DNA from: Hasllibacter sp. MH4015
Lineage (GTDB): Bacteria; Pseudomonadota; Alphaproteobacteria; Rhodobacterales; Rhodobacteraceae
Assembly (NCBI RefSeq): GCF_020177575.1
Contig: NZ_JAHTBK010000001.1
Location: forward strand, 992,001-1,056,000
Length of the DNA stretch: 64,000 nucleotides
Direction of reading: 5' to 3'
A program made the translations under genes and the position numbers. Below the pieces are notes generated by a model, which worked only from the letters and a program-made list of their open reading frames with translations, did not search any database and was not told the origin of the DNA. Shown one piece after another: positions 46,598 through 55,738 of the stretch; position 1 is the stretch's first letter; each line of letters starts with the position of its first letter.

Positions 46598-49489
46598 ATG
46601 AGCCTCGGGGGCACATTACTGATCTATATCGCGGTTTTACCGTTCGTGGGCGCGCTCTTGCCGGGCGTCATGATCCGCGCGGGCCGCAATGCCTGCGCGA
46701 TATTCACGGCGGTCCCCACGGCGCTGGCCCTGATCATGCTCTTGTCGTTGGCCCCCGCCGTCCTGCGAGGGGAGGTGATCCAGGCGGAGCTTGATTGGCT
46801 GCCGCAACTGGGCCTGTCGGTCTCTTTCTTCCTCGACGGGTTGGGACTGCTCTTTGGGTGCATGATCCTCGGCGTCGGCCTCCTCATCACGCTGTATGCG
46901 CGGTTCTACCTGTCGGGCGACGACCCGATGGGGCAGTTCTTTACATATCTGCTGTTGTTCCAGGGCGCGATGCTGGGGATCGTGATTTCCGACAACATTC
47001 TGCTCTTGCTGATCTTCTGGGAACTGACCTCCCTGTCCTCCTTCCTGCTGATTGGCTATTGGAAGCACTTGCCCGAGGGCCGCCAAGGCGCACGCATGGC
47101 GCTCGCCGTGACCGGTGCAGGCGGGCTGGCGATGATCGGGGGCATGTTGATCCTCGGCAATATCGTGGGCAGCTACAACCTGACGGACATCTTGCAGGCA
47201 GGGGAGGAGATCCGCGCCTCGGATTGGTACATGCCTGCGTTGATCCTGATCCTTTTGGGCGCCTTCACCAAATCCGCGCAATTCCCGTTCCATTTCTGGC
47301 TGCCCCACGCGATGGCGGCACCCACGCCGGTCAGCGCCTACTTGCACTCGGCCACGATGGTCAAAGCGGGCGTGTTCCTGCTGGCGCGAATGTGGCCGGT
47401 TCTGGCGGGGACGGATGCGTGGTTCTACATCGTCACCACGACCGGGCTCATAACGATGGTTCTGGGCGCGCTGATCGCGCTTTTCAAGGATGACCTGAAG
47501 GCGCTTTTGGCGTTTTCGACCGTCAGCCACCTTGGCCTTCTGACCATGCTTCTGGGCTTCGGCACGACCGCGGCAGCGGTGGCGGCAGTCTTCCACATCA
47601 TCAATCACCTGACCTTCAAGGCCGCGCTTTTCATGACGGCGGGGATTGTGGATCACGAGACCCATACGCGCGACATCAAGCGGCTTGGCGGGCTCAGGCA
47701 CCTGATGCCGATCACCTTTGCAATCGGAACGATAGCCGCGCTGTCGATGGCAGGTATTCCGCTTTTGAACGGCTTCCTCTCCAAGGAAATGATGTTGGAG
47801 GAGGCGTCGCATACCGACTGGCTCGGCAGCCATTACGTCGTGCCGATCGCGGCCACGCTTGGCGCGTTGTTGTCGGTGGCCTACTCCTTCCGCTTCGTGG
47901 CTCATGTCTTTCTGGGACCCAAGCGCGATGATTATCCCGCCACTCCCCATGATCCGCCCTTCGGCATGTGGGCCGCGCCCGCGCTGCTTTGCGTGTTGGT
48001 CGTGGCAATCGGGGTGGCTCCGTTCCTCGCCGAAGGGATCGTGACCGCGGCGGCAAACGCCGTCACTGGCGCGGATCTACACCCGCATCTGAAGATCTGG
48101 CACGGCGTCACACCGGCCCTGTGGATGTCAATCACAGCCATTGTCGGTGGCGCGATCCTTCTGGCGCTGCACCGCTGGCTCAACGGCGCATGGCTTGCAG
48201 CGCCACGGCCCGAGGCAAAGGCAATATTCGACTGGCTCGTCGCCGGCATCGTCGGTCTGGCGCGGTCCGTCACGTGGGTCAGCCACAACGGCGCAATCAG
48301 CAGATACCTTGCCGTCTTCACCGTGGCGTCTGTGGCGTTAGGATGGGTCGCCTATTCCGGCAGCGGTCTATCGGCTCCGACGCGCGAACACCTTCCGGTG
48401 CCGCCGGTGATCTTCGTGGTTTGGGTCATGGTGGTCGTGGCCACGATCTCAGTCGTCGTGATGCACCACCACAGGTTCCGCGCGCTTGTTCTGATCGGGA
48501 TTATCGGCCTCTCGATCTCGGCCGGGTTCGCGTATCTCTCGGCCCCCGACCTCGCCCTCACCCAAATCTCGGTGGAGACGGTGACGATCATGCTCCTCCT
48601 GCTGGCGCTGCATTTCATGCCGAAAGTCACGCCGCGCGAAAGCTCCGTCGCCCGCAGGGTGAGGGACGGTATCATCGCCCTGACAGCGGGCGGCGGCGTG
48701 GGGGCCTTGGCCTATGCGTTCCTGATGCGTGACATCGACACGATCTCGGACTTCCATATCGCCAACAGCTATGAAGGCGGCGGCGGCACGAATGTGGTCA
48801 ACGTGATCCTTGTCGATTTCAGGGGTTACGACACCTACGGAGAGATTATCGTCCTGGGGATCGCGGGATTCGTGATATATGCGCTTATGCACGCGCTCTT
48901 GGACGGCCCCGCGGCGCGGCGGCTCAAGAACATGGACTATTCCCAGGATCGGTCGCGCGACCGCCACCCCCTGATGATGGTGATCGTCACCCGCGTGCTG
49001 ATGCCCATCGCGGTGATCGTCGGCATCTACATCTTCTTGCGCGGCCATAACGAACCCGGCGGCGGTTTCGTGGCCGGGCTGGTGATCGCCATCGCTCTGC
49101 TCATGCAATACATGGCGTCCGGATTCGCCTGGGCGCAGGAACGGCAGAGGATCGAATACCACACGATGATCGGCCTTGGTGTCGTGATCGCCGGGCTGAC
49201 GGGGGCGGGCGCGTGGTTGTTCGGGTATCCGTTCCTGACCAGCGCCTACACCTATGTCCACCTGCCCCCGATCGAAGAGTTCGAGCTTGCCACCGCCATG
49301 CTGTTCGACCTTGGTGTGTTCCTGACGGTTCTGGGGGCTGTGATGCTGATGCTCTACAGCCTGTCGCGGATCGCGCGCTTCGCCGGGGAAACAGTGAATG
49401 TGAGTCCGATGGATTACGACCCGGGCGAGGAGGCCGCATCGTCGGCACCGACCGGCGCACCTGCCCCCGCCCCGAGGGGGGACAGCTGA
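46598..49489 (+). CDS. mrpA: Mrp cation/proton antiporter subunit A fused to MrpB
   Basis: The 963-residue protein is the large Mrp subunit, related to complex I NuoL: FFTYLLLFQGAMLGIVISDN, FWELTSLSSFLLIGYW, FTKSAQFPFHFWLPHAMAAPTPVSAYLHSATMVKAGV and SHLGLLTMLLGFG. The C-terminal third holds the MrpA tail and an MrpB domain (LMMVIVTRVLMPIAVIVGIYIFLRGHNEPGGGFVAGLVIAIALLMQYMASG), so no separate mrpB exists, as in PhaAB-type systems. It exchanges Na+ or K+ for H+. ATG 46598 is six bases after AAGGG; ATG 46595 is adjacent. It opens the operon. Confidence 0.95.
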   Translation: MSLGGTLLIYIAVLPFVGALLPGVMIRAGRNACAIFTAVPTALALIMLLSLAPAVLRGEVIQAELDWLPQLGLSVSFFLDGLGLLFGCMILGVGLLITLYARFYLSGDDPMGQFFTYLLLFQGAMLGIVISDNILLLLIFWELTSLSSFLLIGYWKHLPEGRQGARMALAVTGAGGLAMIGGMLILGNIVGSYNLTDILQAGEEIRASDWYMPALILILLGAFTKSAQFPFHFWLPHAMAAPTPVSAYLHSATMVKAGVFLLARMWPVLAGTDAWFYIVTTTGLITMVLGALIALFKDDLKALLAFSTVSHLGLLTMLLGFGTTAAAVAAVFHIINHLTFKAALFMTAGIVDHETHTRDIKRLGGLRHLMPITFAIGTIAALSMAGIPLLNGFLSKEMMLEEASHTDWLGSHYVVPIAATLGALLSVAYSFRFVAHVFLGPKRDDYPATPHDPPFGMWAAPALLCVLVVAIGVAPFLAEGIVTAAANAVTGADLHPHLKIWHGVTPALWMSITAIVGGAILLALHRWLNGAWLAAPRPEAKAIFDWLVAGIVGLARSVTWVSHNGAISRYLAVFTVASVALGWVAYSGSGLSAPTREHLPVPPVIFVVWVMVVVATISVVVMHHHRFRALVLIGIIGLSISAGFAYLSAPDLALTQISVETVTIMLLLLALHFMPKVTPRESSVARRVRDGIIALTAGGGVGALAYAFLMRDIDTISDFHIANSYEGGGGTNVVNVILVDFRGYDTYGEIIVLGIAGFVIYALMHALLDGPAARRLKNMDYSQDRSRDRHPLMMVIVTRVLMPIAVIVGIYIFLRGHNEPGGGFVAGLVIAIALLMQYMASGFAWAQERQRIEYHTMIGLGVVIAGLTGAGAWLFGYPFLTSAYTYVHLPPIEEFELATAMLFDLGVFLTVLGAVMLMLYSLSRIARFAGETVNVSPMDYDPGEEAASSAPTGAPAPAPRGDS

Positions 49490-49490
49490 G

Positions 49491-49862
49491 ATGGAGATGA
49501 TTGTCGCAAGCACGATCGGTATCCTTACCGCAGGCGGCGTTTACCTGATGCTGCGCCTGCGGACCTTCCCGGTGATCCTGGGCCTCACGCTTTTGTCCTA
49601 TGCGGTGAATGTGTTTCTGTTTGCCAGCGGGCGCCTGGCCATCGACCTTTCACCGATCCTGTCGCCTTACGGGGAGGGCAGCTATACCGATCCGTTACCC
49701 CAGGCCCTTGTCCTGACGGCAATCGTGATCTCCTTCGGGATGACGGCGGTTCTGGTGATGATCGGCCTCGGCGCGTTTCTTGAGGCGGAAAGCGACCGGA
49801 TTGACATGGATGCGGAGGACGACGCGCCCGCGTCATCCGACGAGAAGGACGGATCGGCATGA
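49491..49862 (+). CDS. mrpC: Mrp antiporter subunit C
   Basis: The 123-residue NuoK-like protein has three helices: VASTIGILTAGGVYLMLRLRTFPVILGLTLLSYAVNVFLF and ALVLTAIVISFGMTAVLVMIGLGAFLEAESD with an acidic tail. It begins one base after the mrpA stop and its stop overlaps mrpD (ATGA). A second in-frame ATG follows two codons in. Confidence 0.95.
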   Translation: MEMIVASTIGILTAGGVYLMLRLRTFPVILGLTLLSYAVNVFLFASGRLAIDLSPILSPYGEGSYTDPLPQALVLTAIVISFGMTAVLVMIGLGAFLEAESDRIDMDAEDDAPASSDEKDGSA

Positions 49863-51409
49863 TGATGCACTGGATCATCCTTCCGGTATTCCTGCCGGCC
49901 ATTCTTGCGCCGCTGATCGGGTTCGTGATGCGCCACGATATGGTGCTGGCACGAGCCGCCTCTCTCACCGGGACGGTGGTTCTTCTGGGCATCGCGCTCA
50001 AGCTGATGGTGATGGCCGCAGACGGCACCACCCATGTCTACCGCCTGGGCGACTGGCCCGCGCCGTTCGGGATCGTGCTGGTGCTGGACCGATTGTCAGC
50101 GCTGATGGTCCTGATGACGGCACTTCTGGCACTGATCGTGGTCGTGCATGCCACGTCGACCGGGTGGGACGCGCGGGGCCGTCATTTTCACGCGCTTTTC
50201 CAGTTCCAGCTGATGGGCATCTGCGGCGCTTTCCTGACGGGCGACATTTTCAACCTGTTCGTGTTCTTCGAGGTCCTTTTGATCGCCTCTTATGGTCTGA
50301 TGATCCATGCAGGCGGGCGGGAGCGTATCCGCGCGGGCCTGCAATACGTCGTGATGAACCTTGCGGGATCGACGTTGTTCCTCTTCGCGCTCGGCACGCT
50401 TTATGCCTCCACCGGAACGCTGAACATTGCTGATCTGGCCGCGCGTATCCCAGAGATACCCGTGGAAGAGGCCGCATTGGTGCGTGTCGCCGCGATCCTT
50501 CTGATGATCGTCTTCGCGGTGAAAGCCGCGCTCTTTCCAGTCCAATTCTGGCTACCCGCCACCTATGCCAACGCGCCCGCGCCCGTGGCCGCCTTGTTCG
50601 CGATCATGACCAAGGTGGGCGCCTACGCGATCCTGCGCATCCATACGACCGCGTTCGGCCCCGGCAGCCCGGGGACGGAGGATCTGGCGGGCACATGGCT
50701 GTTCCCGGCGGCCATCGTCACAATCGCCGTGGGCGCATTGGGTGTTCTTGCCGCGCGGCGTCTTATGAGTCTAATCGCCTTCTCGGTCGTCGGCTCCATG
50801 GGGACACTTCTGGTTGCCGTCGCCGCGTTTTCGCCCGATGCAACATCGGCCGCCCTTTACTACATGGTACATTCCACCTTCGCGGCCGCCTGCCTGTTCC
50901 TGATCGCTGATCTGGTGGTCACGCAGCGGGGGGCCGACACGCTGAAGCCGGTGCCTGCGACCGTACAGAACGGCCTCTTCGCCGCGCTCTTCTTTGCCGG
51001 TGCGATCGCCATGGCCGGGATGCCACCGCTCAGCGGGTTCTTGGGCAAATTGCTTGTCCTCGACGCGCTGCGTGACCCCGGCACATTGGTTTGGGCCTGG
51101 TCTGCAATCCTGATCGGATCGCTTCTGACCATCGTGGGCTTCGCCCGCGCAGGCAGTGCCCTGTTCTGGAAATCGACGGCCACCCTGCCGCCTGCGCCCG
51201 ATCCCGAGAAAATCACGGTTCATGCCGTCGCGGAGCCGTTGCGCGCCTCGTCCCTGCAACTCGCCCCCGCCATGGCCGCCATCGCCACGCTGGCGCTTCT
51301 CGCGGCGTTCGCGGGTCCCGTCGCCGCGTATCTGGAAAGCACCTCGGCGCAGCTTTTCGACCGCCAAGGCTACGTCACTTCGGTCATAACCGCGGAAGAG
51401 GAGGGCTAG
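49859..51409 (+). CDS. mrpD: Mrp antiporter subunit D
   Basis: The 516-residue NuoM/N-like proton-translocating subunit has about 14 helices. Conserved segments are TGDIFNLFVFFEVLLIASYGLM, KAALFPVQFWLPATYANAPAPVAALFAIMTKVGAYAILR and MAGMPPLSGFLGKLLVLDAL, including the charged residues used in proton transfer. Start by ATGA overlap with mrpC; three bases separate its stop from mrpE. Confidence 0.96.
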   Translation: MMMHWIILPVFLPAILAPLIGFVMRHDMVLARAASLTGTVVLLGIALKLMVMAADGTTHVYRLGDWPAPFGIVLVLDRLSALMVLMTALLALIVVVHATSTGWDARGRHFHALFQFQLMGICGAFLTGDIFNLFVFFEVLLIASYGLMIHAGGRERIRAGLQYVVMNLAGSTLFLFALGTLYASTGTLNIADLAARIPEIPVEEAALVRVAAILLMIVFAVKAALFPVQFWLPATYANAPAPVAALFAIMTKVGAYAILRIHTTAFGPGSPGTEDLAGTWLFPAAIVTIAVGALGVLAARRLMSLIAFSVVGSMGTLLVAVAAFSPDATSAALYYMVHSTFAAACLFLIADLVVTQRGADTLKPVPATVQNGLFAALFFAGAIAMAGMPPLSGFLGKLLVLDALRDPGTLVWAWSAILIGSLLTIVGFARAGSALFWKSTATLPPAPDPEKITVHAVAEPLRASSLQLAPAMAAIATLALLAAFAGPVAAYLESTSAQLFDRQGYVTSVITAEEEG

Positions 51410-51412
51410 GCC

Positions 51413-51904
51413 ATGCTGTCGCGTCTCATCCCCCATCCGTTGCTGAGCGTAACCCTGACCCTCGTCTGGCTTGGCCTCGTCAATACCTTCACCCTGGGCA
51501 ATCTGATCCTGGGCAGTTTTTTCGGGCTTGTGATCCCCATGGCGACCGCCGCCTATTGGCCCGACCGGCCCAAGCTGGCCCGTCCGCTCAAAATAGTGGA
51601 ATATGTCCTTGTGGTGATCTGGGATATCATCGTGGCCAACGTGCAGGTCGCGCTGATCATCCTGTTTCGGCGCGAGCCCACGATCAATTCCCAATGGGTG
51701 CCGGTCCCGCTGGACCTCACCTCCGCCGAGGCGATCACGGTTCTGGCCGGAACGATCACCATGACGCCCGGAACGGTATCGGCCATGTTGTCCGCCGACG
51801 GTCGCTCCATCCTCGTCCATTGCCTGCACACCGACGACCCCGACAGCGTCCGGGACGAGATCAAGACCCGGTACGAGCGGCGATTGAAGGAGATTTTTCC
51901 ATGA
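51413..51904 (+). CDS. mrpE: Mrp antiporter subunit E
   Basis: The 163-residue protein has the MrpE layout: two N-terminal helices (LLSVTLTLVWLGLVNTFTLGNLILGSFFGLVIPM), then VLVVIWDIIVANVQVALIIL and the hydrophilic C-terminus EAITVLAGTITMTPGTVSA ... LVHCLHTDD. It is required for antiporter assembly. Its stop overlaps mrpF (ATGA). Confidence 0.95.
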   Translation: MLSRLIPHPLLSVTLTLVWLGLVNTFTLGNLILGSFFGLVIPMATAAYWPDRPKLARPLKIVEYVLVVIWDIIVANVQVALIILFRREPTINSQWVPVPLDLTSAEAITVLAGTITMTPGTVSAMLSADGRSILVHCLHTDDPDSVRDEIKTRYERRLKEIFP

Positions 51905-52170
51905 TCGAATACGCCTTGATGTTTGCGGCTGGCTGCTATGGCGTGGCGCTCCTGCTGGACCTTTGGCGCATCGCCGTGGGGCCGGACGCCGCCGACCGCA
52001 TCCTCGCGCTCGACACGATGGTGATCAACGTGATCGCGCTTTTGGTGCTGTATGGCGTCTGGCGCGGGACGGCGATCTATTTCGAGGCCGCGATGCTGGT
52101 CGCCATGGTCGGCTTCGTATCCACAGTCGCGTATTGCAGGTTCCTGCTGCGCGGCGACATCATCGAGTGA
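51901..52170 (+). CDS. mrpF: Mrp antiporter subunit F
   Basis: The 89-residue protein has three helices with the MrpF motif GPDAADRILALDTMVINVIALLVLYG. The start ATG overlaps the mrpE stop by four bases. A longer open frame runs through mrpD and mrpE in another phase but is not the gene. Confidence 0.95.
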   Translation: MIEYALMFAAGCYGVALLLDLWRIAVGPDAADRILALDTMVINVIALLVLYGVWRGTAIYFEAAMLVAMVGFVSTVAYCRFLLRGDIIE

Positions 52171-52179
52171 GGTAAGGCC

Positions 52180-52578
52180 ATGAATTTCATCGCGGAACTC
52201 CTCATCTCCGGCTTCCTCGTCATCAGCGGGATCTTCGGCTTTGTCGGCTCTTTCGGCCTCGTGAAACTGAAGGACACCCTGCAACGCCTCCACGCGCCGA
52301 CAAAGGCGACGACCCTCGGCGTCGGTGGGGTTCTTTTGGCGTCAATCCTCTATTTCTATGTCGATACCGGCCACGTGTCGGTCCACGAACTGCTGATTTC
52401 GCTGTTCTTGTTCCTGACCGCTCCCATCACGGCGAATTTCATCGCCAAAGCCTACCTCTCTCACAAAGTGCGCGCGAAAGACCTGCCTGACACGGGCGGG
52501 GCATATGGCTGGTCCGTCTATGATGACGCGCCGGATGGATCCCAGGACGCCAGACAGAAACGCGAGCCGTCTGCCTGA
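52180..52578 (+). CDS. mrpG: Mrp antiporter subunit G
   Basis: The 132-residue protein has three helices and the MrpG motif GSFGLVKLKDTLQRLHAPTKATTLGVGGVLLAS. The C-terminal 40 residues are polar. It ends the operon (mrpAB, C, D, E, F, G); a long inverted repeat lies 93 bases downstream, then tRNA-Asn on the other strand. Confidence 0.95.
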   Translation: MNFIAELLISGFLVISGIFGFVGSFGLVKLKDTLQRLHAPTKATTLGVGGVLLASILYFYVDTGHVSVHELLISLFLFLTAPITANFIAKAYLSHKVRAKDLPDTGGAYGWSVYDDAPDGSQDARQKREPSA

Positions 52579-52670
52579 GTCTAGCGCGTGAAGGATTTGC
52601 CTTGCCGGTGCCCGCTGGACCAACCTTGCCACGCCGAAGTGCTTTTCAGATTGGCCAACCAATAGGTTCT

Positions 52671-52703
52671 GTCCGAGCGTCCGAATTCGGACGGCGCTCG
52701 GAC
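52671..52703 (+). repeat. Long inverted repeat after mrpG
   Basis: Outer arms GTCCGAGC/GCTCGGAC and inner arms GTCCGAA/TTCGGAC stack into a 15-bp hairpin with a three-base bulge and no loop, around GAATTC. The centre CGTCCGAATTCGGACG is a perfect 16-base palindrome. No T-run follows, so it may be an mRNA-end structure or a dimer binding site. Confidence 0.75.
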
Positions 52704-52760
52704 ACTCGGACGGCAGGCATAAGCCGCTACCCGTAACGCTCTGTCAAATATGGACGAAAT

Positions 52761-52835
52761 TGGCTCCGGCGGTAGGGATCGAACCTACGACCAATTGATT
52801 AACAGTCAACTGCTCTACCGCTGAGCTACGCCGGA
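52761..52835 (-). tRNA. tRNA-Asn(GTT)
   Basis: The 75-base cloverleaf has acceptor TCCGGCG/CGCCGGA, D-arm GCTC..GAGC, anticodon loop CTGTTAA (GTT), T-arm GGTTCGATCC, discriminator G and encoded CCA. It is between the Mrp operon and the MBL hydrolase gene. Confidence 0.97.
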
Positions 52836-52894
52836 ACTGAGCGTCGATATAGCAAGGTGGATTCGGGGCGTCCAGTGGGGGAAACCGGTATTTT

Positions 52895-53776
52895 TCATCT
52901 CAGCGCGAAGCGGGCATTCGCCGCGATTTCGCTTTCCGGAAGCGTTGCGGATTTTTCCGTGAGATCAATGAGATGGGCAAGGACGTTGCGTTCCGCGGCG
53001 CGCAGAAGGGCTGGGGCGACGTCGGTGTAGATCGCGCGCGCAAGCTCGGACGCCGTGCTTGGCCCCAGATCCTCCAACGCCGCCATGATCTGCGCCTCCC
53101 GCTTTTTTCGATGGGCGATCAAGGCGTTGGCGCGATCCTGCGGGTCGGGAATTGGTTCTCCATGCCCGGGGTAATAGACGCGGTCATCACGGGCAGCGAG
53201 CCGGGTGGTGGAGGCGAGGAAAGCGGTCATGTCCCCGTCGGGCGGGGACACGAGGGAGGTGGACCACCCCATGACCAGGTCGCCGCTGAAAAGCGTCCCG
53301 TTCCACGCAAAGCTGAGGTGGTTGGCCATGTGGCCCGGCGTGGCCAGCACGTCGATCCGGCCCCACGCGCCCTCCACGTTGTCTCCCTCCTTGATCTGTG
53401 TGTCGGGGGCGAAGCTCTCATCCACGCCCTCGCCGCCGCCAAGTCCGCCTGCATCGGCCAGCGCACGCATCACCGCAGAGCGGCCCCAATCGCTCGGGCC
53501 AGCGGCCAGGACCGGCGCACCCGTCGCCTCGGCCAAGGGCCGGGCAAGGGGCGAATGGTCCAGATGGGAATGGGTCACGAGAATTTGGGCCACACGCTCA
53601 CCCGGCTCCAGCGCGCCCAGGATCGCGCGAAGATGCGCTTCCATCGCAGGGCCGGGATCAATGACCACAACCTCGCCTTCGCCGATCAGATAGGTCTGGG
53701 TGCCGGTAAAGGTCATGGGCGAGGGGTTCGGCGCGGTGATCCGGCGCACGCCATCCTCCAGCCTTTCGCTTTGCAT
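52895..53776 (-). CDS. Metallo-beta-lactamase-fold hydrolase
   Basis: The 293-residue protein has the MBL core: TYLIGEGEVVVIDPGP, HSHLDHSPL (metal ligands), ATPGHMANHLSF and FSGDLVMGWSTS with YYPGHGEPI near the end. A C-terminal winged-helix-like region (ARAIYTDVAPALLRAAERNVLAHLIDL) is typical of the LACTB2-like group of MBL hydrolases. The substrate is not predictable; this is not an antibiotic-resistance call. It diverges from the kinase at 53807 across 30 bases. Confidence 0.9.
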   Translation of the reverse strand: MQSERLEDGVRRITAPNPSPMTFTGTQTYLIGEGEVVVIDPGPAMEAHLRAILGALEPGERVAQILVTHSHLDHSPLARPLAEATGAPVLAAGPSDWGRSAVMRALADAGGLGGGEGVDESFAPDTQIKEGDNVEGAWGRIDVLATPGHMANHLSFAWNGTLFSGDLVMGWSTSLVSPPDGDMTAFLASTTRLAARDDRVYYPGHGEPIPDPQDRANALIAHRKKREAQIMAALEDLGPSTASELARAIYTDVAPALLRAAERNVLAHLIDLTEKSATLPESEIAANARFALR

Positions 53777-53806
53777 GGCGCGTGCCCCCTCGCTTAGATG
53801 TGGCCC

Positions 53807-55114
53807 ATGAAACTGTCACAATGGATCAAGAAATTCCTGCCCCGCGGCCTTTACGGTCGTGCGGCCCTGATCCTGATCGTGCCGGTGGTCACGATCCAGC
53901 TTGTCGTCAGTTCCGTGTTTCTGCAACGCCATTTCGAGGACGTGACCCAGCAATTGACCAACGCCCTGTCGCTGGACCTCAACCTGATTTTGCAGACTTG
54001 GGACGCTGAGGGAGAGGACGCCGCCCGTGCCATCGCGGAGCAGCTGGACATTGGGATTGACGAACGGATCGCGGAACCAGGCGAAAACCGGTGGTTCTAT
54101 GACTTGTCGGGGGTCGTTGTGCAGGACGTGCTTGAGGCTCGCGTAAGTGGTGTCATGGGCCTCGATCTGGCAAGCGAGGACCGGGAGATTGCGATCCTGG
54201 TGGAGCCGGACACCCGCGATCCCGTCGTCTTCAGCGCGGCGCGGCGGCGGGTTTCTGCGGCCGCACCCCACCAGTTGCTGGTCATCATGGTTGCCACGGG
54301 CGTGCTCATGACGCTTGTGGCCTTCGTGTTCCTGCGCAACCAATTGCGCCCCATTCGCCGTCTGGCCGGCGCGGCGGAGGCGTTTGGCAAGGGTCAGCCC
54401 GCCGAGTATCGCCCCTCCGGCGCATTGGAAGTCCGCTCTGCGGGACGTGCGTTTCTTGAGATGCGCGCGCGGATCGAAGGCCATCTGGAACAGCGGACGT
54501 TGATGCTGTCGGGGGTGAGCCACGACCTGCGCACCCCGCTGACCCGGATGCGGCTGGCGCTTGGCATGATGGAGCCGGGGCCCGACCGCGATGACCTGGC
54601 CCGCGATGTCGACGAGATGGAGGCGCTTCTCAACACCTTCCTCGATTTCGTGCGGGGGGAGGCGCTTGATGATCCCGAACCGGCTGACCCCGTCGCGCTT
54701 GCGCGCAAGGTGGTCGATGCGGCCCGGCGAGGCGGGGGAGAGGTGGCGCTGAGTGTGCCCGCGGATGGGGCGGACGTGCCGATGCGTCCAATGGCCGTGC
54801 AGCGGGCGCTGACGAACCTCGTCTCCAACGCGTTGCGCTATGGGAAGACGGCGCAGGTTTCCGTCGCGCTCTACGATCGGGCGGTGCGGTTCTCGGTGGA
54901 AGACGACGGGCCCGGCATCCCCGAACATCGCCGCGCGGATGCGATGCGGCCCTTCACCCGGCTGGACGCGGCCCGCAACCAGAACCTCGGCTCCGGCGTC
55001 GGCCTCGGCCTCGCGATCGCCAACGACATCGCGCAGCGCCATGGCGGGTCCTTGCGGCTGTCGGAAAGTACGACGATGGGTGGGCTGCGCGCGGATCTGA
55101 CATTGCCGCGCTAA
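53807..55114 (+). CDS. EnvZ-like sensor histidine kinase
   Basis: The 435-residue kinase has two membrane helices (about residues 18-38 and 155-175) around a periplasmic domain, a HAMP linker and HisKA with His239 in GVSHDLRTPLTRMRLAL. The HATPase domain has N box TNLVSNALRYG, G1 DDGPGIP and G2 GSGVGLGLAIA. This is the EnvZ layout. No OmpR-type regulator is adjacent, so its partner is encoded elsewhere. The start could also be three codons upstream (53798). Confidence 0.9.
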   Translation: MKLSQWIKKFLPRGLYGRAALILIVPVVTIQLVVSSVFLQRHFEDVTQQLTNALSLDLNLILQTWDAEGEDAARAIAEQLDIGIDERIAEPGENRWFYDLSGVVVQDVLEARVSGVMGLDLASEDREIAILVEPDTRDPVVFSAARRRVSAAAPHQLLVIMVATGVLMTLVAFVFLRNQLRPIRRLAGAAEAFGKGQPAEYRPSGALEVRSAGRAFLEMRARIEGHLEQRTLMLSGVSHDLRTPLTRMRLALGMMEPGPDRDDLARDVDEMEALLNTFLDFVRGEALDDPEPADPVALARKVVDAARRGGGEVALSVPADGADVPMRPMAVQRALTNLVSNALRYGKTAQVSVALYDRAVRFSVEDDGPGIPEHRRADAMRPFTRLDAARNQNLGSGVGLGLAIANDIAQRHGGSLRLSESTTMGGLRADLTLPR

Positions 55115-55127
55115 GCAGGGGGAGTTT

Positions 55128-55204
55128 TGGTAGGCCCGGCAGGACTTGAACCCGCAACCAAAGCGTTATGAGCGCTCTGCTCTAACCAATTGAGCTACAG
55201 GCCC
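55128..55204 (-). tRNA. tRNA with CAT anticodon, probably tRNA-Ile2
   Basis: The 77-base cloverleaf has acceptor GGGCCTG/CGGGCCT, anticodon stem AGCG/CGCT around loop CTCATAA, T-arm GGTTCAAGTCC, discriminator A and CCA. The CAT anticodon fits elongator Met or lysidine-modified Ile2. Base pairs C4-G69 and C5-G68 are those recognised by TilS in tRNA-Ile2, which favours Ile2. It lacks the initiator features (no C1xA72 mismatch or GGG/CCC anticodon stem). Confidence 0.9.
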
Positions 55205-55336
55205 CCATGATCGCTGCGAGAGGTAGCAGAGCCACCCGCCGGTGAAAAGCGGCCTTCTTGCGGCCTGCGGCGTTGCGCGGCAGCCGCCGACCCCTTACCA
55301 GATGCCCCGCAAATGGCCCTTCAGGAGACGCCCGCC

Positions 55337-55738
55337 ATGCCACCGATCACCCCCCTGGCCCTGCGCTATCTTCTTTGGCTGATCGGCTTGCGCATCCTCT
55401 ATGTCGGTGCGGTGAATTTCCTTGGCCTGCCCAACAGCCTGGCCACCACGGTCATTCTTGCCGCTGCCCCGGCGATGGATATCGGGGTGCAAGCGGTCCG
55501 CCGCGCCACGCGGGCTTTGATGCTCCGGGATTGGGCGATCCTTTGGGCCGTCCTGGTTGCGATCTACGCGATCCTCAACATCGCCATTCCTGCGATCCTC
55601 GTGGCTGAATTCCGCGCGATCCTGACGGGGCCTGACGGACTGCGCGGCCCGTTGATCGTGGCTTGCGCGACGGCAGCCATGATCGCCCTGTTCCTCTGGA
55701 TCGGTGCACGCACGGGGCGGGGACAGCAGGCGCCCTAG
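55337..55738 (+). CDS. Small four-helix membrane protein
   Basis: The 133-residue protein has four hydrophobic helices (for example LLWLIGLRILYVGAVNFLGL and DWAILWAVLVAIYAILNIAIPAILV) with short loops and no soluble domain. AGGAGA lies eight bases before the ATG at 55337; an ATG at 55313 would lack this. The family is not recognised. Its TAG stop is shared with the convergent GT-methyltransferase gene at CTAG 55735-55738. Confidence 0.62.
   Translation: MPPITPLALRYLLWLIGLRILYVGAVNFLGLPNSLATTVILAAAPAMDIGVQAVRRATRALMLRDWAILWAVLVAIYAILNIAIPAILVAEFRAILTGPDGLRGPLIVACATAAMIALFLWIGARTGRGQQAP

Noticed and set aside
51091-52170. Open frame running through mrpD and mrpE into mrpF
   Set aside because: Only the last 89 codons have MrpF features; the start is fixed by the ATGA overlap at 51901.
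52895-53776. Antibiotic-resistance beta-lactamase
   Set aside because: The MBL fold is shared by many hydrolases; there is no signal peptide and the C-terminal region fits the LACTB2-like group.
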